64,000 nt of DNA from CAVTQZ01 sp963737015. GTDB taxonomy: Bacteria; Actinomycetota; Acidimicrobiia; Acidimicrobiales; UBA8190. The translations under genes were made by a program, and so were the position numbers. The notes beneath the pieces were generated by a model, which saw nothing but the letters and a program-made list of their open reading frames with translations, was not told the origin of the DNA and ran no database searches. The stretch is from assembly GCA_963737015.1 (NCBI GenBank), contig CAVTQZ010000001.1:2046001-2110000 (forward strand), in the 5' to 3' direction. Positions 34,505 to 43,362 of this stretch are shown piece after piece (position 1 is the stretch's first letter; each line of letters begins with the position of its first letter).

Positions 34505-36727
34505 ATGAGCGAGAACACCTTTGCCGCAACGACACTAGATGCCGTCGTCGGCCTCGCACCGGCTCTCAGGGTGCCGCCGACTGCGCGCCGGCGCCGCCCC
34601 ACCGGCGCCCCCCCACCGCTGCCGCGCCCGTTCTCGTTCACCACCACGGCATGGCTGATCCTTGTGGTTGTGGTCCTGGCTGGGACTATCATGGTTTCGG
34701 TGCAAGCCTCGTCCTTGCGACTCGATGATCACGTCAACGCGGCGGTGCTTCGCACTCTCGAGCGGTGGCGGACACCGTGGCTGACCGACATCGCCAGAGG
34801 AATCGTGACGACACTCTCGGGCTGGGGGGCAACAGTCGTCGAGGTGTCGGCGATCGCCCTGACAATGGTGTTCCGGCGCTGGCGGCACCTGCTGGTGTTC
34901 TTGGGCAGCCTGGGCTTCTTCGCTCTTGCCGGGTCCTGGCTCAATCAACGGCTCGCCCGGCCTCGCCCTTACGGTGTGGCGATCACCGGTGCGTGGACGG
35001 GATATTCGGCGCCGGCGCTCCGAGTGGGAACCCTCACGATCGTACTGATAGGCATTGCCTACTGCCTCGTCGTGCCCGGACGCCCTCGTTCCTATGCGAA
35101 GGCGGCAGTAGCAAGCGCCGTTGCGCTGCTGTGCCTGGCCTGCCTGTACCTGGGCATCGACCACCTCGATGATTTGCTCCTAGGCGTCGCGCTCGGCGTC
35201 GCGATTCCGGTCGGCGCATTCCGATTCTTCACACCGAACGAGGCGTTCCCGGTCGCCTACCGGCGCGGCCGCACCGCGCACGTCGATGTGACCGGACAGC
35301 GAGGCGAGGCGATCCGGCAGGCCATACGCGACCAGCTCGGTCTAACCGTTACGGAGATCACGCCGGTCGGGCTGGAGTCTTCAGCCGGATCAACGCCGTT
35401 ACGGCTGCGGGTCGGAGGCGGTCCGGATGAGTACCTGTTCGCCAAGCTTTACACCAAGAGTCATGTCCGCGCCGACCGCTGGTACAAGCTTTTGCGGAGG
35501 ATCCTTTATGGCTCCTTGGAGGATGAGCACGCTTTCCAGACAGTGCGGCGTCTCGCCGAGTACGAGGACTACGCCCTGCGTCTGTTGCGGGACATAGAAG
35601 TCTGTGTGGCAAAGCCCTACGGCATCGTCGAGATCACACCCGAGCGCGAGTACATGGTTGTTACCGAGTTCTTCGATGGCGCTGTGGAAATCGGGGTCGC
35701 CGACGTCGACGACCAGCTCATCAACCAGGGGCTTCAGCTAATCCGCAAGCTGTGGGACGCAGGGATTGCACACCGCGACCTCAAGCCGGCCAACCTGATG
35801 GTCCGAGGCGGGCAGCTGTTACTGATCGACGTCGCTTTCGTTCAAGTGCGACCATCGCCATGGCGACAGGCAGTCGACCTGGGCAACATGATGCTGGTGC
35901 TCGCGGTCCGCACCGACCCCGGCCGCGTTTACCGTCAGGCGCTCCGCTTTTTCACAGAGGCTGATCTCGCAGAGGCCTTCGCCGCCACACGGGGGGCAGC
36001 GAGTCCTTCGCAATTGCGCGCCTTCATGAAACGCGATCATCGTGACGTACTAGGGGAGTTCCGTGCGCTTGCCCCCCAGCGGCGACCGGTGGTGCTGCAA
36101 CGCTGGAGCGTCAAGAGGGTTGGGCTCGCGGCAGCGATGCTGCTGGCCGTCGTCATGGTGCCCATCTATGTCGGCAGCACCCTGTTCCGCCCCCTCCCCG
36201 GCACGCCAGCCCCCGGCTGCGGCACCAGCCACGCGATGATCCTGGCGGCGCAGGCGGTTCCTTCGGCGAGCTTCCTACCTTGCATTGCAGCGTTCCCGTC
36301 GGGCTGGACTGCGGGGCCCGGCACGGTTGCCAGCGGAAAGTCCAGCTTCTGGCTCGACTCCGATCGAGCCGCGAGGCAGGCGGTAACGATCAACCTGAAC
36401 ACGACCTCCGAAGTGTCACAGGTCGCGGTAACCCTGACCGCGACCTGTGATACCTCAGGCGCTCACCAGATCCCTTCCGACCAGCCTGGCACGCGCCAGT
36501 TCGAGGATCCGCCTAGCCGTATGACGCAGTACTCCGATCTTCGCTACTACACCTTCTCCGGGGGGTGCGCCACCTACTGGTTCCGCTTCGCGCCGGGTGC
36601 ATCCCGGAAACTCGTGGCCGCCATTGATAGCGCGCTGGCTTTCACACCTCGGTCTGTGCTCGTCGACTACGTCCGGCGCACAGAAGGCCTTTCCTTGTGC
36701 GGACGAGGCGCCTCATGCCCGGGCTAA
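34505..36727 (+). CDS. Fusion: degenerate PAP2-like membrane domain + protein-kinase-like domain + exported C-terminal domain
   Basis: Protein of 740 aa. Residues 47-240 hold five or six membrane helices in PAP2 order, but the catalytic motifs are broken: NQRLARPRP is near motif 1, the PSGH position reads YSAPALR, and the last motif reads LYLGIDHLDDLLLG without the His. Residues 255-530 form a kinase-like domain with Lys314 (FAKLY), the complete catalytic loop H423-R-D-L-K-P-A-N and metal Asp442 (LIDVAF in place of DFG). A further membrane helix lies at 539-561, then about 180 extracytoplasmic residues with several Cys. So a probable active kinase on a dead PAP2 scaffold. First of three overlapping or abutting genes; all three are membrane proteins. 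Substrate unknown. Confidence 0.8.
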   Translation: MSENTFAATTLDAVVGLAPALRVPPTARRRRPTGAPPPLPRPFSFTTTAWLILVVVVLAGTIMVSVQASSLRLDDHVNAAVLRTLERWRTPWLTDIARGIVTTLSGWGATVVEVSAIALTMVFRRWRHLLVFLGSLGFFALAGSWLNQRLARPRPYGVAITGAWTGYSAPALRVGTLTIVLIGIAYCLVVPGRPRSYAKAAVASAVALLCLACLYLGIDHLDDLLLGVALGVAIPVGAFRFFTPNEAFPVAYRRGRTAHVDVTGQRGEAIRQAIRDQLGLTVTEITPVGLESSAGSTPLRLRVGGGPDEYLFAKLYTKSHVRADRWYKLLRRILYGSLEDEHAFQTVRRLAEYEDYALRLLRDIEVCVAKPYGIVEITPEREYMVVTEFFDGAVEIGVADVDDQLINQGLQLIRKLWDAGIAHRDLKPANLMVRGGQLLLIDVAFVQVRPSPWRQAVDLGNMMLVLAVRTDPGRVYRQALRFFTEADLAEAFAATRGAASPSQLRAFMKRDHRDVLGEFRALAPQRRPVVLQRWSVKRVGLAAAMLLAVVMVPIYVGSTLFRPLPGTPAPGCGTSHAMILAAQAVPSASFLPCIAAFPSGWTAGPGTVASGKSSFWLDSDRAARQAVTINLNTTSEVSQVAVTLTATCDTSGAHQIPSDQPGTRQFEDPPSRMTQYSDLRYYTFSGGCATYWFRFAPGASRKLVAAIDSALAFTPRSVLVDYVRRTEGLSLCGRGASCPG

Positions 36728-37470
36728 GCGGGCCGGCCACTACCCGGCGGGAGGAGAACGCGCTCTTCGCCAGTCCCCGGTCGAACGCTCTCATTACTGC
36801 GGGGGTAGTGACACTGACGGCCGTGGTGTTCGTCCTGGTCGCAATCCACACCACGATGTCCAGGATCCAGCAGATGGACGATGCGTGGTTGCGGCTGATG
36901 ATCTCCGGGCGGGCCTCGCCGTTGACCGCGATCGCAAAGGTCTTAAACGTCCTCGGTCTTGTGTACGTCACGCTCCCGGTGCGGATCGCCCTCGCCGGAT
37001 TCCTAGCCATTCGGCGCCGGTGGTGGCACTTCGCTGCCTTCACCGCGGCGGTGGTGCTGTCGGAACTCCTGATTGGGCTGCTGAAGGGGATCTATGACCG
37101 ACCCAGACCGCCAGGTTCGCTTGTCGCGACGAGTGGCGGTTCATTCCCTTCGGGACACGCCATTGCTGCGTCGGTCACTGTCATTGCGGCGGTCATCGCC
37201 TTGGTGCCGGCCGGGAGGCGCCGTGCCCTTTGGGGCGTGGTCGCGGTGGTGTTCGCGATCGTCATGGGCCTCTCCCGTGCTTACCTAGCCGCCCACTGGC
37301 TCTCTGACGCCGCTGCAGGGATTCTCCTCGGAACATCTTGTGCCTTAACGACCGCACTCTTAACTGACTTGCTTCAGCGGCGCTGGAACGACAAGAGGAG
37401 GGAACGGGCCTGCCAAAACGCAAGTCTGTCCATCTCCCTCCCGCTGCAGAGGGCAGGAGCCGGACAATGA
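36715..37470 (+). CDS. PAP2-family phosphatase
   Basis: About 251 aa (257 if GTG 36697 is used; ATG 36715 has a GAGG-like site 7 bases upstream). Five to six membrane helices with all three PAP2 signatures intact: K124-GIYDRPRP, FPSGH148A and SRAYLAAH194WLSD. Expected to dephosphorylate a lipid phosphate or polyprenyl pyrophosphate on the outer membrane face. Overlaps the kinase fusion gene before it (12 bp) and the next gene (4 bp), so it is the enzymatic centre of a three-gene operon whose flanking proteins carry degenerate PAP2-like domains. Confidence 0.88.
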   Translation: MPGLSGPATTRREENALFASPRSNALITAGVVTLTAVVFVLVAIHTTMSRIQQMDDAWLRLMISGRASPLTAIAKVLNVLGLVYVTLPVRIALAGFLAIRRRWWHFAAFTAAVVLSELLIGLLKGIYDRPRPPGSLVATSGGSFPSGHAIAASVTVIAAVIALVPAGRRRALWGVVAVVFAIVMGLSRAYLAAHWLSDAAAGILLGTSCALTTALLTDLLQRRWNDKRRERACQNASLSISLPLQRAGAGQ

Positions 37471-39942
37471 CCAGCGTCAATGCGACCGAGGTGGATCGTG
37501 AGGAGAAGACGCCACCCGACGGCGAGGTGACGAACACCAACAACCCGGAGCCTGGCGCCGTTGACATGGTCACAGCCCATCGGTTGCAGCTTGTTCCGTC
37601 GTCTCGTTACAGGCATCCGGGCGACGTCATCCGACTCATCGTGAGCGGGATGGTTCTAGTGGGGACACTCGCGGCGGTCGCGGCGGACCCGGGTCAGCTA
37701 GTCGGGGCCGGCACGGCGACGGTTTCCTGGCTCGGAACTGATTCAGCCGAGAGGCTGCTGATCGGTCTGGTGCAAGTGTTATTCGTCGTCGCAGCCGTCG
37801 GAGTCGTGACGACTGTCCTGCGTTACCGTCGGTTCCGCCTGCTGGCCGGTCTACTAGCAGGCGCCCTCGCAGCCGCCGGCGCGCTGTCGGGAATCTTTCA
37901 CCTGGCCGGCGACAAGCATCCGCACGCAATGGCGTTGATCACAGGACATGGCTCGTGGCTGGCCAGCGCTGCGTTTCCGGGCCCTGCTCTGCTCGCGTCG
38001 GCGGCGGCAACCACGGTCGCCGTAGCGCCGTGGCTGAGCCGTCCCTGGCGCCGGACAGCATGGCTAACGCTCAGCATCGTGGGGGCTGTCCGTCTCATAA
38101 CCGGCACTGTGTTGCCAGCCGAACTGGTTCTCGCATTCGCCGTCGGGGTGACGGTGGGCGCTGGCGTACTGGTCGCATTCGGCGTGCCAGACCGACGGAT
38201 GGGTCCGAACGGGATCGCGAAGGCGCTTCGGTCCGCCGGCCTGCCAACCGCCGTTGTCGAGCCTGCCGCTGTCCGGACGAAAGGTTGCCGGCCGTTCGTG
38301 GCGGTCACCGATGACGGGCGGCGGTTGTTCATCAAGGCGCTCGGGTCGGACCAACGTGACGCGGATCTGCTCTACCGGGTGTACCGGTTCGCCCGGCTGC
38401 GCAACATGGGAAACACCTGGCCTGCCACCTCGGTCATCCGAGCGGTCGAGCGCCAGGCCCTCGTTGGCATGTCGGCCGAGCGAGCCGGCATCCATGTCCC
38501 CAGCATCGATCGAGTCATCCGGGCTGACGACGGGACGGCGCTGCTCGTCATGGAACGGGTGAGCGGCTCCTCGCTCGCGGAGTTGCCGCCGGAGGTGATC
38601 AGCGACGACCTTCTTCGGCGCTTGTGGGCCGAAGCAGACAGGCTGCATCGTGCCGGAATCGCCCATCGTTCCCTGCGTGCCGCCAACGTGATGGTCGATA
38701 GCGACGTTGTGCCTTGGCTGACCGACTTCAGCTTCTCCGAGTTGGCTGGGACGCAGCGGCAAAAGGACCTCGACACCGCCGAACTACTTGCGTCGTTGGC
38801 CACCATGGTCGGCGCGGAGCGAGCCGTGTCCAGCGCCGCGGCGGTCGTCGGTACCGAAGGTCTGGCTCCTGCAATTCCATTGCTGCAACCGCTTGCGCTC
38901 TCCGCCGCAACGCGTCACGCTGTCGGTCGGAGTAACGGCCTGCTCGCTGCAACCAGAACCGCTGCTACCACGGCGAGTGGAGGAAGCGACCAGCCGTTGG
39001 CTCGGATTCAGCGAGTCCGGCCCAAGACCCTCCTCGCAATTGCCGCGGCAGCGGGCGCCTTTTACTTCATCCTGCCGCAACTGGCGCACGTCGACAGCAG
39101 CTGGCAGGCCTTCCAGTCGGCACATTGGGCCTGGCTGCCGGTCATCGTTGCCGCGTCTGCCTTGACATACCTAGCCAGTGCGGCCGCTCTGATCGGCGCA
39201 GTGCCCGGACGTATACCGTCTCTGGCCCACAACCCTGACGCAAGCCGCATCGTCGTTCGTCAACCGGATCTCTCCCGCCAACGTCGGCGGAATGGCACTG
39301 AACGTACGATTCCTACAAAAGAGGGGGGTTTCAACCGGTGCCGGCGTCGCCGCGGTTGGTGTCAATGCGCTCATGGGAGGCCTTGGCTCACTTGATGCTG
39401 ATGGTGATCTTCTTCACATTGGCGGGTCATCGTCTAGCGCATACCTTCAAGCTGCCCGGAGCCAGCAAGCTGCTCCTCATCCTGGCCGTGGTCGCGGCAC
39501 TCGTAGGCGTGGTGCTCGCCACGCGCCAGGGCAGGAAGTTCGCCGCAACCCGGGTGCTGCCGGGCGTGCGGTCGGCCGCCGCCAGCCTGCAAACGGTTGC
39601 CAGAAGCCCGGTCAAGCTGGCCTTCTTGGTCGGCGGCTCGGCATTGGTGACTCTTGCGTACATCGGCGGCCTAGCGGCCTCGATCCAGGCATTCGGCGGC
39701 AGTGTTGGGATCGTGGAGATCGGCGCGGTCTACTTGGGTGCCGCAGTCATTGCCGCCGCCTCACCCACTCCTGGCGGGCTCGGCGCGATCGAGGCAGCCT
39801 TGGTCGCCGGCCTGACTGGCGTCGGCTTCACGCCGGGCCCGCAGTTTCAGCAGTGCTCACCTACAGGCTGGCCACCTACTGGCTGCCAATCATCCCCGGA
39901 TGGCTCTCGTTGCGGGTCTTGCAGAAGCGAGACTACGTATAG
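37467..39942 (+). pseudogene. Fusion: degenerate PAP2-like domain + pseudokinase + UPF0104/LPG-synthase-type flippase domain, frameshifted in the flippase part
   Basis: ATG 37467 overlaps the PAP2 stop. Residues 45-235 are six or so membrane helices resembling a PAP2 domain without catalytic residues. Residues 250-450 are kinase-like: Lys290 (LFIKAL), but the catalytic loop reads H400-R-S-L-R-A-A-N (Asp replaced by Ser) and DFG reads D420-F-S, so a pseudokinase. From residue 510 a flippase-like domain starts (KTLLAIAAAAGAFYFILPQL). This frame fails after VPGRIP (about 39225). The next pieces, SSFVNRISPANVGGMALNVR with GVAAVGVNALMGG, then AHLMLMVIFFTLAGHRLAHT through ASPTPGGLGAIEAALVAGLT, then LTYRLATYWLPIIPGWLSLR, lie in alternating frames to the stop at 39942. 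At least three indels, all in the third domain. Confidence 0.78.
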
Positions 39943-40229
39943 GCCGCGGCCGGGCGACTCGGCGCTCGCAAACCCGCAGCAACTCGAGCAAGCGCGCTCG
40001 TCGATGACCCAAGCGAGCACCGTCCAGAACGACGCGATGGACAGCCAGAGGGGAAGCTTGTCACCCTGTCCGTATTCGGCGTTCTGAGGGTCGTGCTCTG
40101 ACCGCCTTATGCCGGGACCAGCCGGATATCGAGGCCGGCGAGTGCTGTTAGTGCGAGCTGCACTTCGGCGTCTGTGGAGTTGCCGAGCAGTTCTTGTTCG
40201 CGCAGGAAACGCCCGTGCTGCGTCGATCC

Positions 40230-40549
40230 GCATGTGAGAGGGGACTTCGGCGAAGCCCTCTCTTCTTAGATGATGCGCGATGCTCACCGGCCCCCAGTGC
40301 GAACGCTGCCGGCGAAGCTCGAGCACCCGCGCTTCTATGACGGCAGACATCTGGTGTGGAACCGTTCTTGGGCGATGCGAACGGTCGAGGACGCCCTTGA
40401 TTCCCTCCGCCTCATAGCGCCATCCATCTGTAGAGGCTCTGCCGGCTCACGCCGAATTTCTCTGCTACCTCGGTGACGGCCAGGCCGTCTCTGATGATTG
40501 CAACGACTGCGTCGTAACGCTGGTCCACCTTGCTGATCTCCCTGAGCAC
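40230..40549 (-). mobile_element. IS481-type transposase remnant
   Basis: Minus strand. Helix-turn-helix part QRYDAVVAIIRDGLAVTEVA and EKFGVSRQSLYRWMA, then a one-base frameshift near 40417, then YEAEGIKGVLDRSHRPRTVP and VIEARVLELRRQRSHWGPVS. These are the N-terminal 100 or so residues of IS481-family transposases. The DDE catalytic core is missing; similarity ends near 40230. Inactive stub just inside the right attachment repeat. Between 39943 and 40229 another minus-strand scrap (EQELLGNSTDAEVQLALTAL) is unassigned. Confidence 0.75.
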
Positions 40550-40679
40550 CTCCTTGTGCCCCAAAGCCCAAGTCGGCGGCGCCGAGGTGTCAACGATCAG
40601 CCGTTACTGCGTCTCACATCAGCCGTTATACCGATCCACATCAGGCGTTACTGGAATGCTCCAGATCAGCCGTGTTCTA

Positions 40680-40735
40680 CACTTTTTGAGGTGGGGCTGG
40701 CAGGGATCGAACCTGCGACCAAGGGATTATGAGTC
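40680..40735 (-). repeat. Right attachment-site repeat (3' half of intact tRNA-Met)
   Basis: Partner of 26213-26267: 56 bp versus 55 bp with one extra T in the flank and two substitutions. It extends 12 bp beyond the tRNA 3' end, so the shared sequence is larger than the tRNA part alone. Confidence 0.8.
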
Positions 40736-40764
40736 CCCTGCTCTGACCACTGAGCTACAGCCCC
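40692..40764 (-). tRNA. tRNA-Met (CAT)
   Basis: 73-nt cloverleaf: acceptor GGGGCTG/CAGCCCC with discriminator A, D arm GCTC...GAGC, anticodon stem GGGGA/TCCCT with loop CTCATAA (anticodon CAT), T arm GCAGG-TTCGATC-CCTGC. CCA is not encoded (3' flank reads CCTC). Elongator Met is the likely identity; a tRNA-Ile2 modified to lysidine shares the CAT anticodon and cannot be excluded by sequence alone. Target of the adjacent island. Confidence 0.93.
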
Positions 40765-40796
40765 TGGCTACTGCCATCAAGTGTCTGCGACACCAA

Positions 40797-41558
40797 TCAG
40801 TTGTCGTTGAAGCTCGAGAATCCGTGAACGGCCAGACGGTAGAACAGAAATCCATCTTCCTCGAGCAGGTGCACGAGCTCAACTTCCAGCGGAACTGGCA
40901 ACTCCGGCCCGGCCAGGACCCGAGGGCCATCACCTGCGACCACCTTCGGAGCGAGTGTCAAGCAGAGTTCGTCCAGCAAGCCGGCATGGACGACGTCGGC
41001 ATTGAGCCCCGGGCCGCCCTCCAATAGAACCGATTTGAAGCCCTTGGTGTGAAGGTGATCCAAGACCAGGCCTATATCGATCGGGCCTTCCCCAGTTTCC
41101 ACGATTTCAGCAACTTCGCCTCCTCGTTCGTCGGCGCCCTCGTCGTGTTCACTGCTCATGAACACGATGGGACGCGCCACTGCTTCGGTGAAGAACGGGG
41201 CCGACCAGTCGAGGTTCCCCGAGGTCGTCACGACGGCGATCGGAGGGACCGGATCCTGGCGGCGCTCGCGTCGTTGACGTCGAGAGTCCTCGTCAACGGA
41301 AGCAGGTCCATATCCCTCGGCGCGCACAGTGCCGGCGCCTACGAGGATCACATCTGTAAGTGCACGCAGGACTTGAAACACCCGCTTGTCTGCCGGGCCC
41401 CCGATCATCCCTGACCTTCCATTGATCGTGATTGCTCCGTCGAGAGTGGAGATCATGTTGCACCGCACTAAAGGACGCTGATTTGCGGATCGCGATCCAA
41501 GCGCATATGCGCTGACAAGATCCACCCTTTCCTCGTGTGTCGGCAGTAGACCCCGCAT
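40797..41558 (-). CDS. RibD C-terminal-domain (pyrimidine/dihydrofolate) reductase-like protein
   Basis: About 253 aa. NADPH-dependent reductase fold: VRCNMISTLDGAITINGRSG, KRVFQVLRALTDVILVGAGT, VRAEGYGP, VLLEGGPGLNADVVHAGLLD and ELCLTLAPKVVAGDG. These are the usual RibD_C landmarks; the deaminase half of bifunctional RibD is absent. ATG 41558 is preferred over the in-frame TTG at 41600. Role in riboflavin or F420-related metabolism is possible but not shown. Starts just beyond the tRNA. Confidence 0.85.
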   Translation of the reverse strand: MRGLLPTHEERVDLVSAYALGSRSANQRPLVRCNMISTLDGAITINGRSGMIGGPADKRVFQVLRALTDVILVGAGTVRAEGYGPASVDEDSRRQRRERRQDPVPPIAVVTTSGNLDWSAPFFTEAVARPIVFMSSEHDEGADERGGEVAEIVETGEGPIDIGLVLDHLHTKGFKSVLLEGGPGLNADVVHAGLLDELCLTLAPKVVAGDGPRVLAGPELPVPLEVELVHLLEEDGFLFYRLAVHGFSSFNDN

Positions 41559-41627
41559 CAGTGCACCTGCCGGGGCACACGAGCCTCCTGGAGCGCCCAA
41601 CCTTTACCCACAGAATCACTTTAGGCT

Positions 41628-42308
41628 TTGACGACTTCCAGCATTGGTGGTTACGACGATTGGAGGCCCGTGGAACGTCAGATCTCAATCGATGCCTTCG
41701 TCGAAGCTGCACAGTGGTATAGGGATCTGGTTGCAGGAATCGACTTGGAGTTGATGGACTCGTCTGGGCTCGGAGAATGGAACCTGCGTGAGCTCATCGC
41801 GCACACAAGCCGCGCAACCAGCGTCGTGGAGGAGTATTTCCGGCACTCCCCTGTCGATGAAACACCCCCGAAAGACGATGATCCTTTCGGCATGGCAGGC
41901 GCCTACTACGCGTCGGCTATGCGCAAGTCCGCCTTGCATGCCGAGGTTGCAGAGCGAGGACGCCTTGAAGCCTCATTGCTCGGCACCGATCCTCGTCCTG
42001 AAATCGAAGCCAGAGTTCAGCGAGCGATCGCCACGGTGCGTAGCGCCCCCGAAGGTGCGCTCTTCGTGACCCGGTTCGGGACGGTCGGATTCGCGGGATA
42101 CCTGTGTACCCGGACTGTCGAGCTGGTTGTCCACGGCATCGACGTTTGCGATGCATTAGGGATCGAGGCAAACGTACCCGCCCTGGCCGCGCGCGTTGTC
42201 CTAGCGGTGCTCGCGGAGATCGTCAGTCACCAGGGCCAAACGGCGCCAGTCATTCGCGCGCTCGCTGGCCGCTCACCACTTATCCCAGCGTTCGGGGTCT
42301 TCTCATGA
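41628..42308 (+). CDS. Maleylpyruvate isomerase N-terminal-domain protein
   Basis: Protein of 226 aa. DinB-like metal-binding pattern: SSGLGEWNLRELIAHTSRAT and TRTVELVVHGIDVCDALGIE carry the conserved histidines; the C-terminal helix is PALAARVVLAVLAEIVSHQG. Likely mycothiol-dependent superfamily member of unknown substrate. ATG 41628; alternative starts exist nearby. Convergent with DUF5996. Confidence 0.75.
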   Translation: MTTSSIGGYDDWRPVERQISIDAFVEAAQWYRDLVAGIDLELMDSSGLGEWNLRELIAHTSRATSVVEEYFRHSPVDETPPKDDDPFGMAGAYYASAMRKSALHAEVAERGRLEASLLGTDPRPEIEARVQRAIATVRSAPEGALFVTRFGTVGFAGYLCTRTVELVVHGIDVCDALGIEANVPALAARVVLAVLAEIVSHQGQTAPVIRALAGRSPLIPAFGVFS

Positions 42309-42338
42309 CGTTCATCGCCCTTCGACAAAAAGCGATCA

Positions 42339-43322
42339 TTAGGGCGAGGTGACTTCAAGAGCACCGCGATCCCAACCCGCCAGCTCCGCTTCGGCCTCGT
42401 AGGTGCTTTGGAAGAAAGCGAGGAGCGTTCCGTCCGGATCCTCGGACTTTCTGACCTGCGAGTAGGGGAGGATGAACTCGCCGAGACTGCCATCGAAGTA
42501 CGCGCCTTCCGGCTTCACCGTCCACTGCGAGAAACCATCTGGGACGGGATAGGCGTACGCGTAGAACGAACCCTCTTCCGAGCCCCCCGGCCAATAGCCA
42601 CAGCTGCTGACCTCGTGGCTGTAGGCCAGTTCCTGTACCCAATCGGCACAGTTGGGCACACCTCCAGGATGTTTCGGCGCTCTGCGCCCGGAAAACCGCG
42701 TAACAGCCAGGTCGGCTGCGCCCCAGAAGAAATGAACTGGACTTACCTTTCCTTGAAAGCGTGACCGGAAGATGGTCATGACGCGGCTGGCCTCAACAAG
42801 AACGAGCCAGAACGTGTGGGCGGCTTCGGCGTCGTAGGGACGCATCTCGTCGTCTTCGGCAAAAGGCACCGTCCTTTCCATCTCGACCGGCCTGCCGAGT
42901 ATTGGCACCGAAACGTCCAAATCCGCCAATGCGACCATCGTCTCGCGGAAGAAGCTGGCGACCGATCTCGCTTCCAGCGATACATACGCGTAAGAACCGT
43001 CGGTTGTCCAGATGTCGAGTCGATGATCCACAAAGTTGAATTCGATTTCGAGGCCCCGCTCACCCAAGTGCATGAGCGACGTCGTCAGTCCCCGAGCAGA
43101 GACATAAAAGGCAACCTGCCACCACTGGTTGATCATCGGTTCCAGCGCCAATCTCACTTTGCCGACGATCTGGGTCCAGAGGTGGAGAGCGTCCTTGGTC
43201 CCCTGCCATTGGGCGAGTGGCAGCTCGGGCCATGCCGACGGTCCAACGTGACGGTAAGCCGTAGGGAGCACCGATGATCCTCCCTGTTTTTCCGATGCAA
43301 CAAGAGGCGGCAAGATCAGCAT
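42339..43322 (-). CDS. DUF5996-family protein
   Basis: Protein of 327 aa. Landmarks: SAWPELPLAQWQGTKDALHL, WTQIVGKVRLALEPMINQWW, YVSARGLTTSLMHLGERGLE, GKVSPVHFFWGAADLAVTRF, SGRRAPKHPGG and a C-terminal E-A-E-L-A-G-W. Widespread in bacteria, function unknown. A decayed paralogue with the same landmarks lies at 27599 inside the island, so the backbone copy is the intact one. Confidence 0.85.
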   Translation of the reverse strand: MLILPPLVASEKQGGSSVLPTAYRHVGPSAWPELPLAQWQGTKDALHLWTQIVGKVRLALEPMINQWWQVAFYVSARGLTTSLMHLGERGLEIEFNFVDHRLDIWTTDGSYAYVSLEARSVASFFRETMVALADLDVSVPILGRPVEMERTVPFAEDDEMRPYDAEAAHTFWLVLVEASRVMTIFRSRFQGKVSPVHFFWGAADLAVTRFSGRRAPKHPGGVPNCADWVQELAYSHEVSSCGYWPGGSEEGSFYAYAYPVPDGFSQWTVKPEGAYFDGSLGEFILPYSQVRKSEDPDGTLLAFFQSTYEAEAELAGWDRGALEVTSP

Positions 43323-43362
43323 ATATAGCGGTCGGCGGGCACCTCGAGGTGCGCGCCGCGGG

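Larger units (their letters stand above)
26213..40735. mobile_element. 14.5-kb genomic island in the tRNA-Met 3' end
   Basis: A direct repeat of about 55 bp comprising the tRNA-Met 3' half and 12 flanking bases occurs at 26213-26267 and again as part of the intact tRNA at 40680-40735, in the same orientation. This is the outcome of site-specific integration at a tRNA 3' end, with the element lying on the 3' side of the intact gene. The interior is rich in decayed genes and holds a transposase remnant and a three-gene PAP2/kinase/flippase module. No integrase gene was found, so the element is probably immobile now. Confidence 0.7.

Noticed and set aside
39847..40350. A 167-aa protein reading through the transposase remnant
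   Set aside because: Only the first 45 residues resemble a transposase; the remainder is a chance frame over non-coding DNA.
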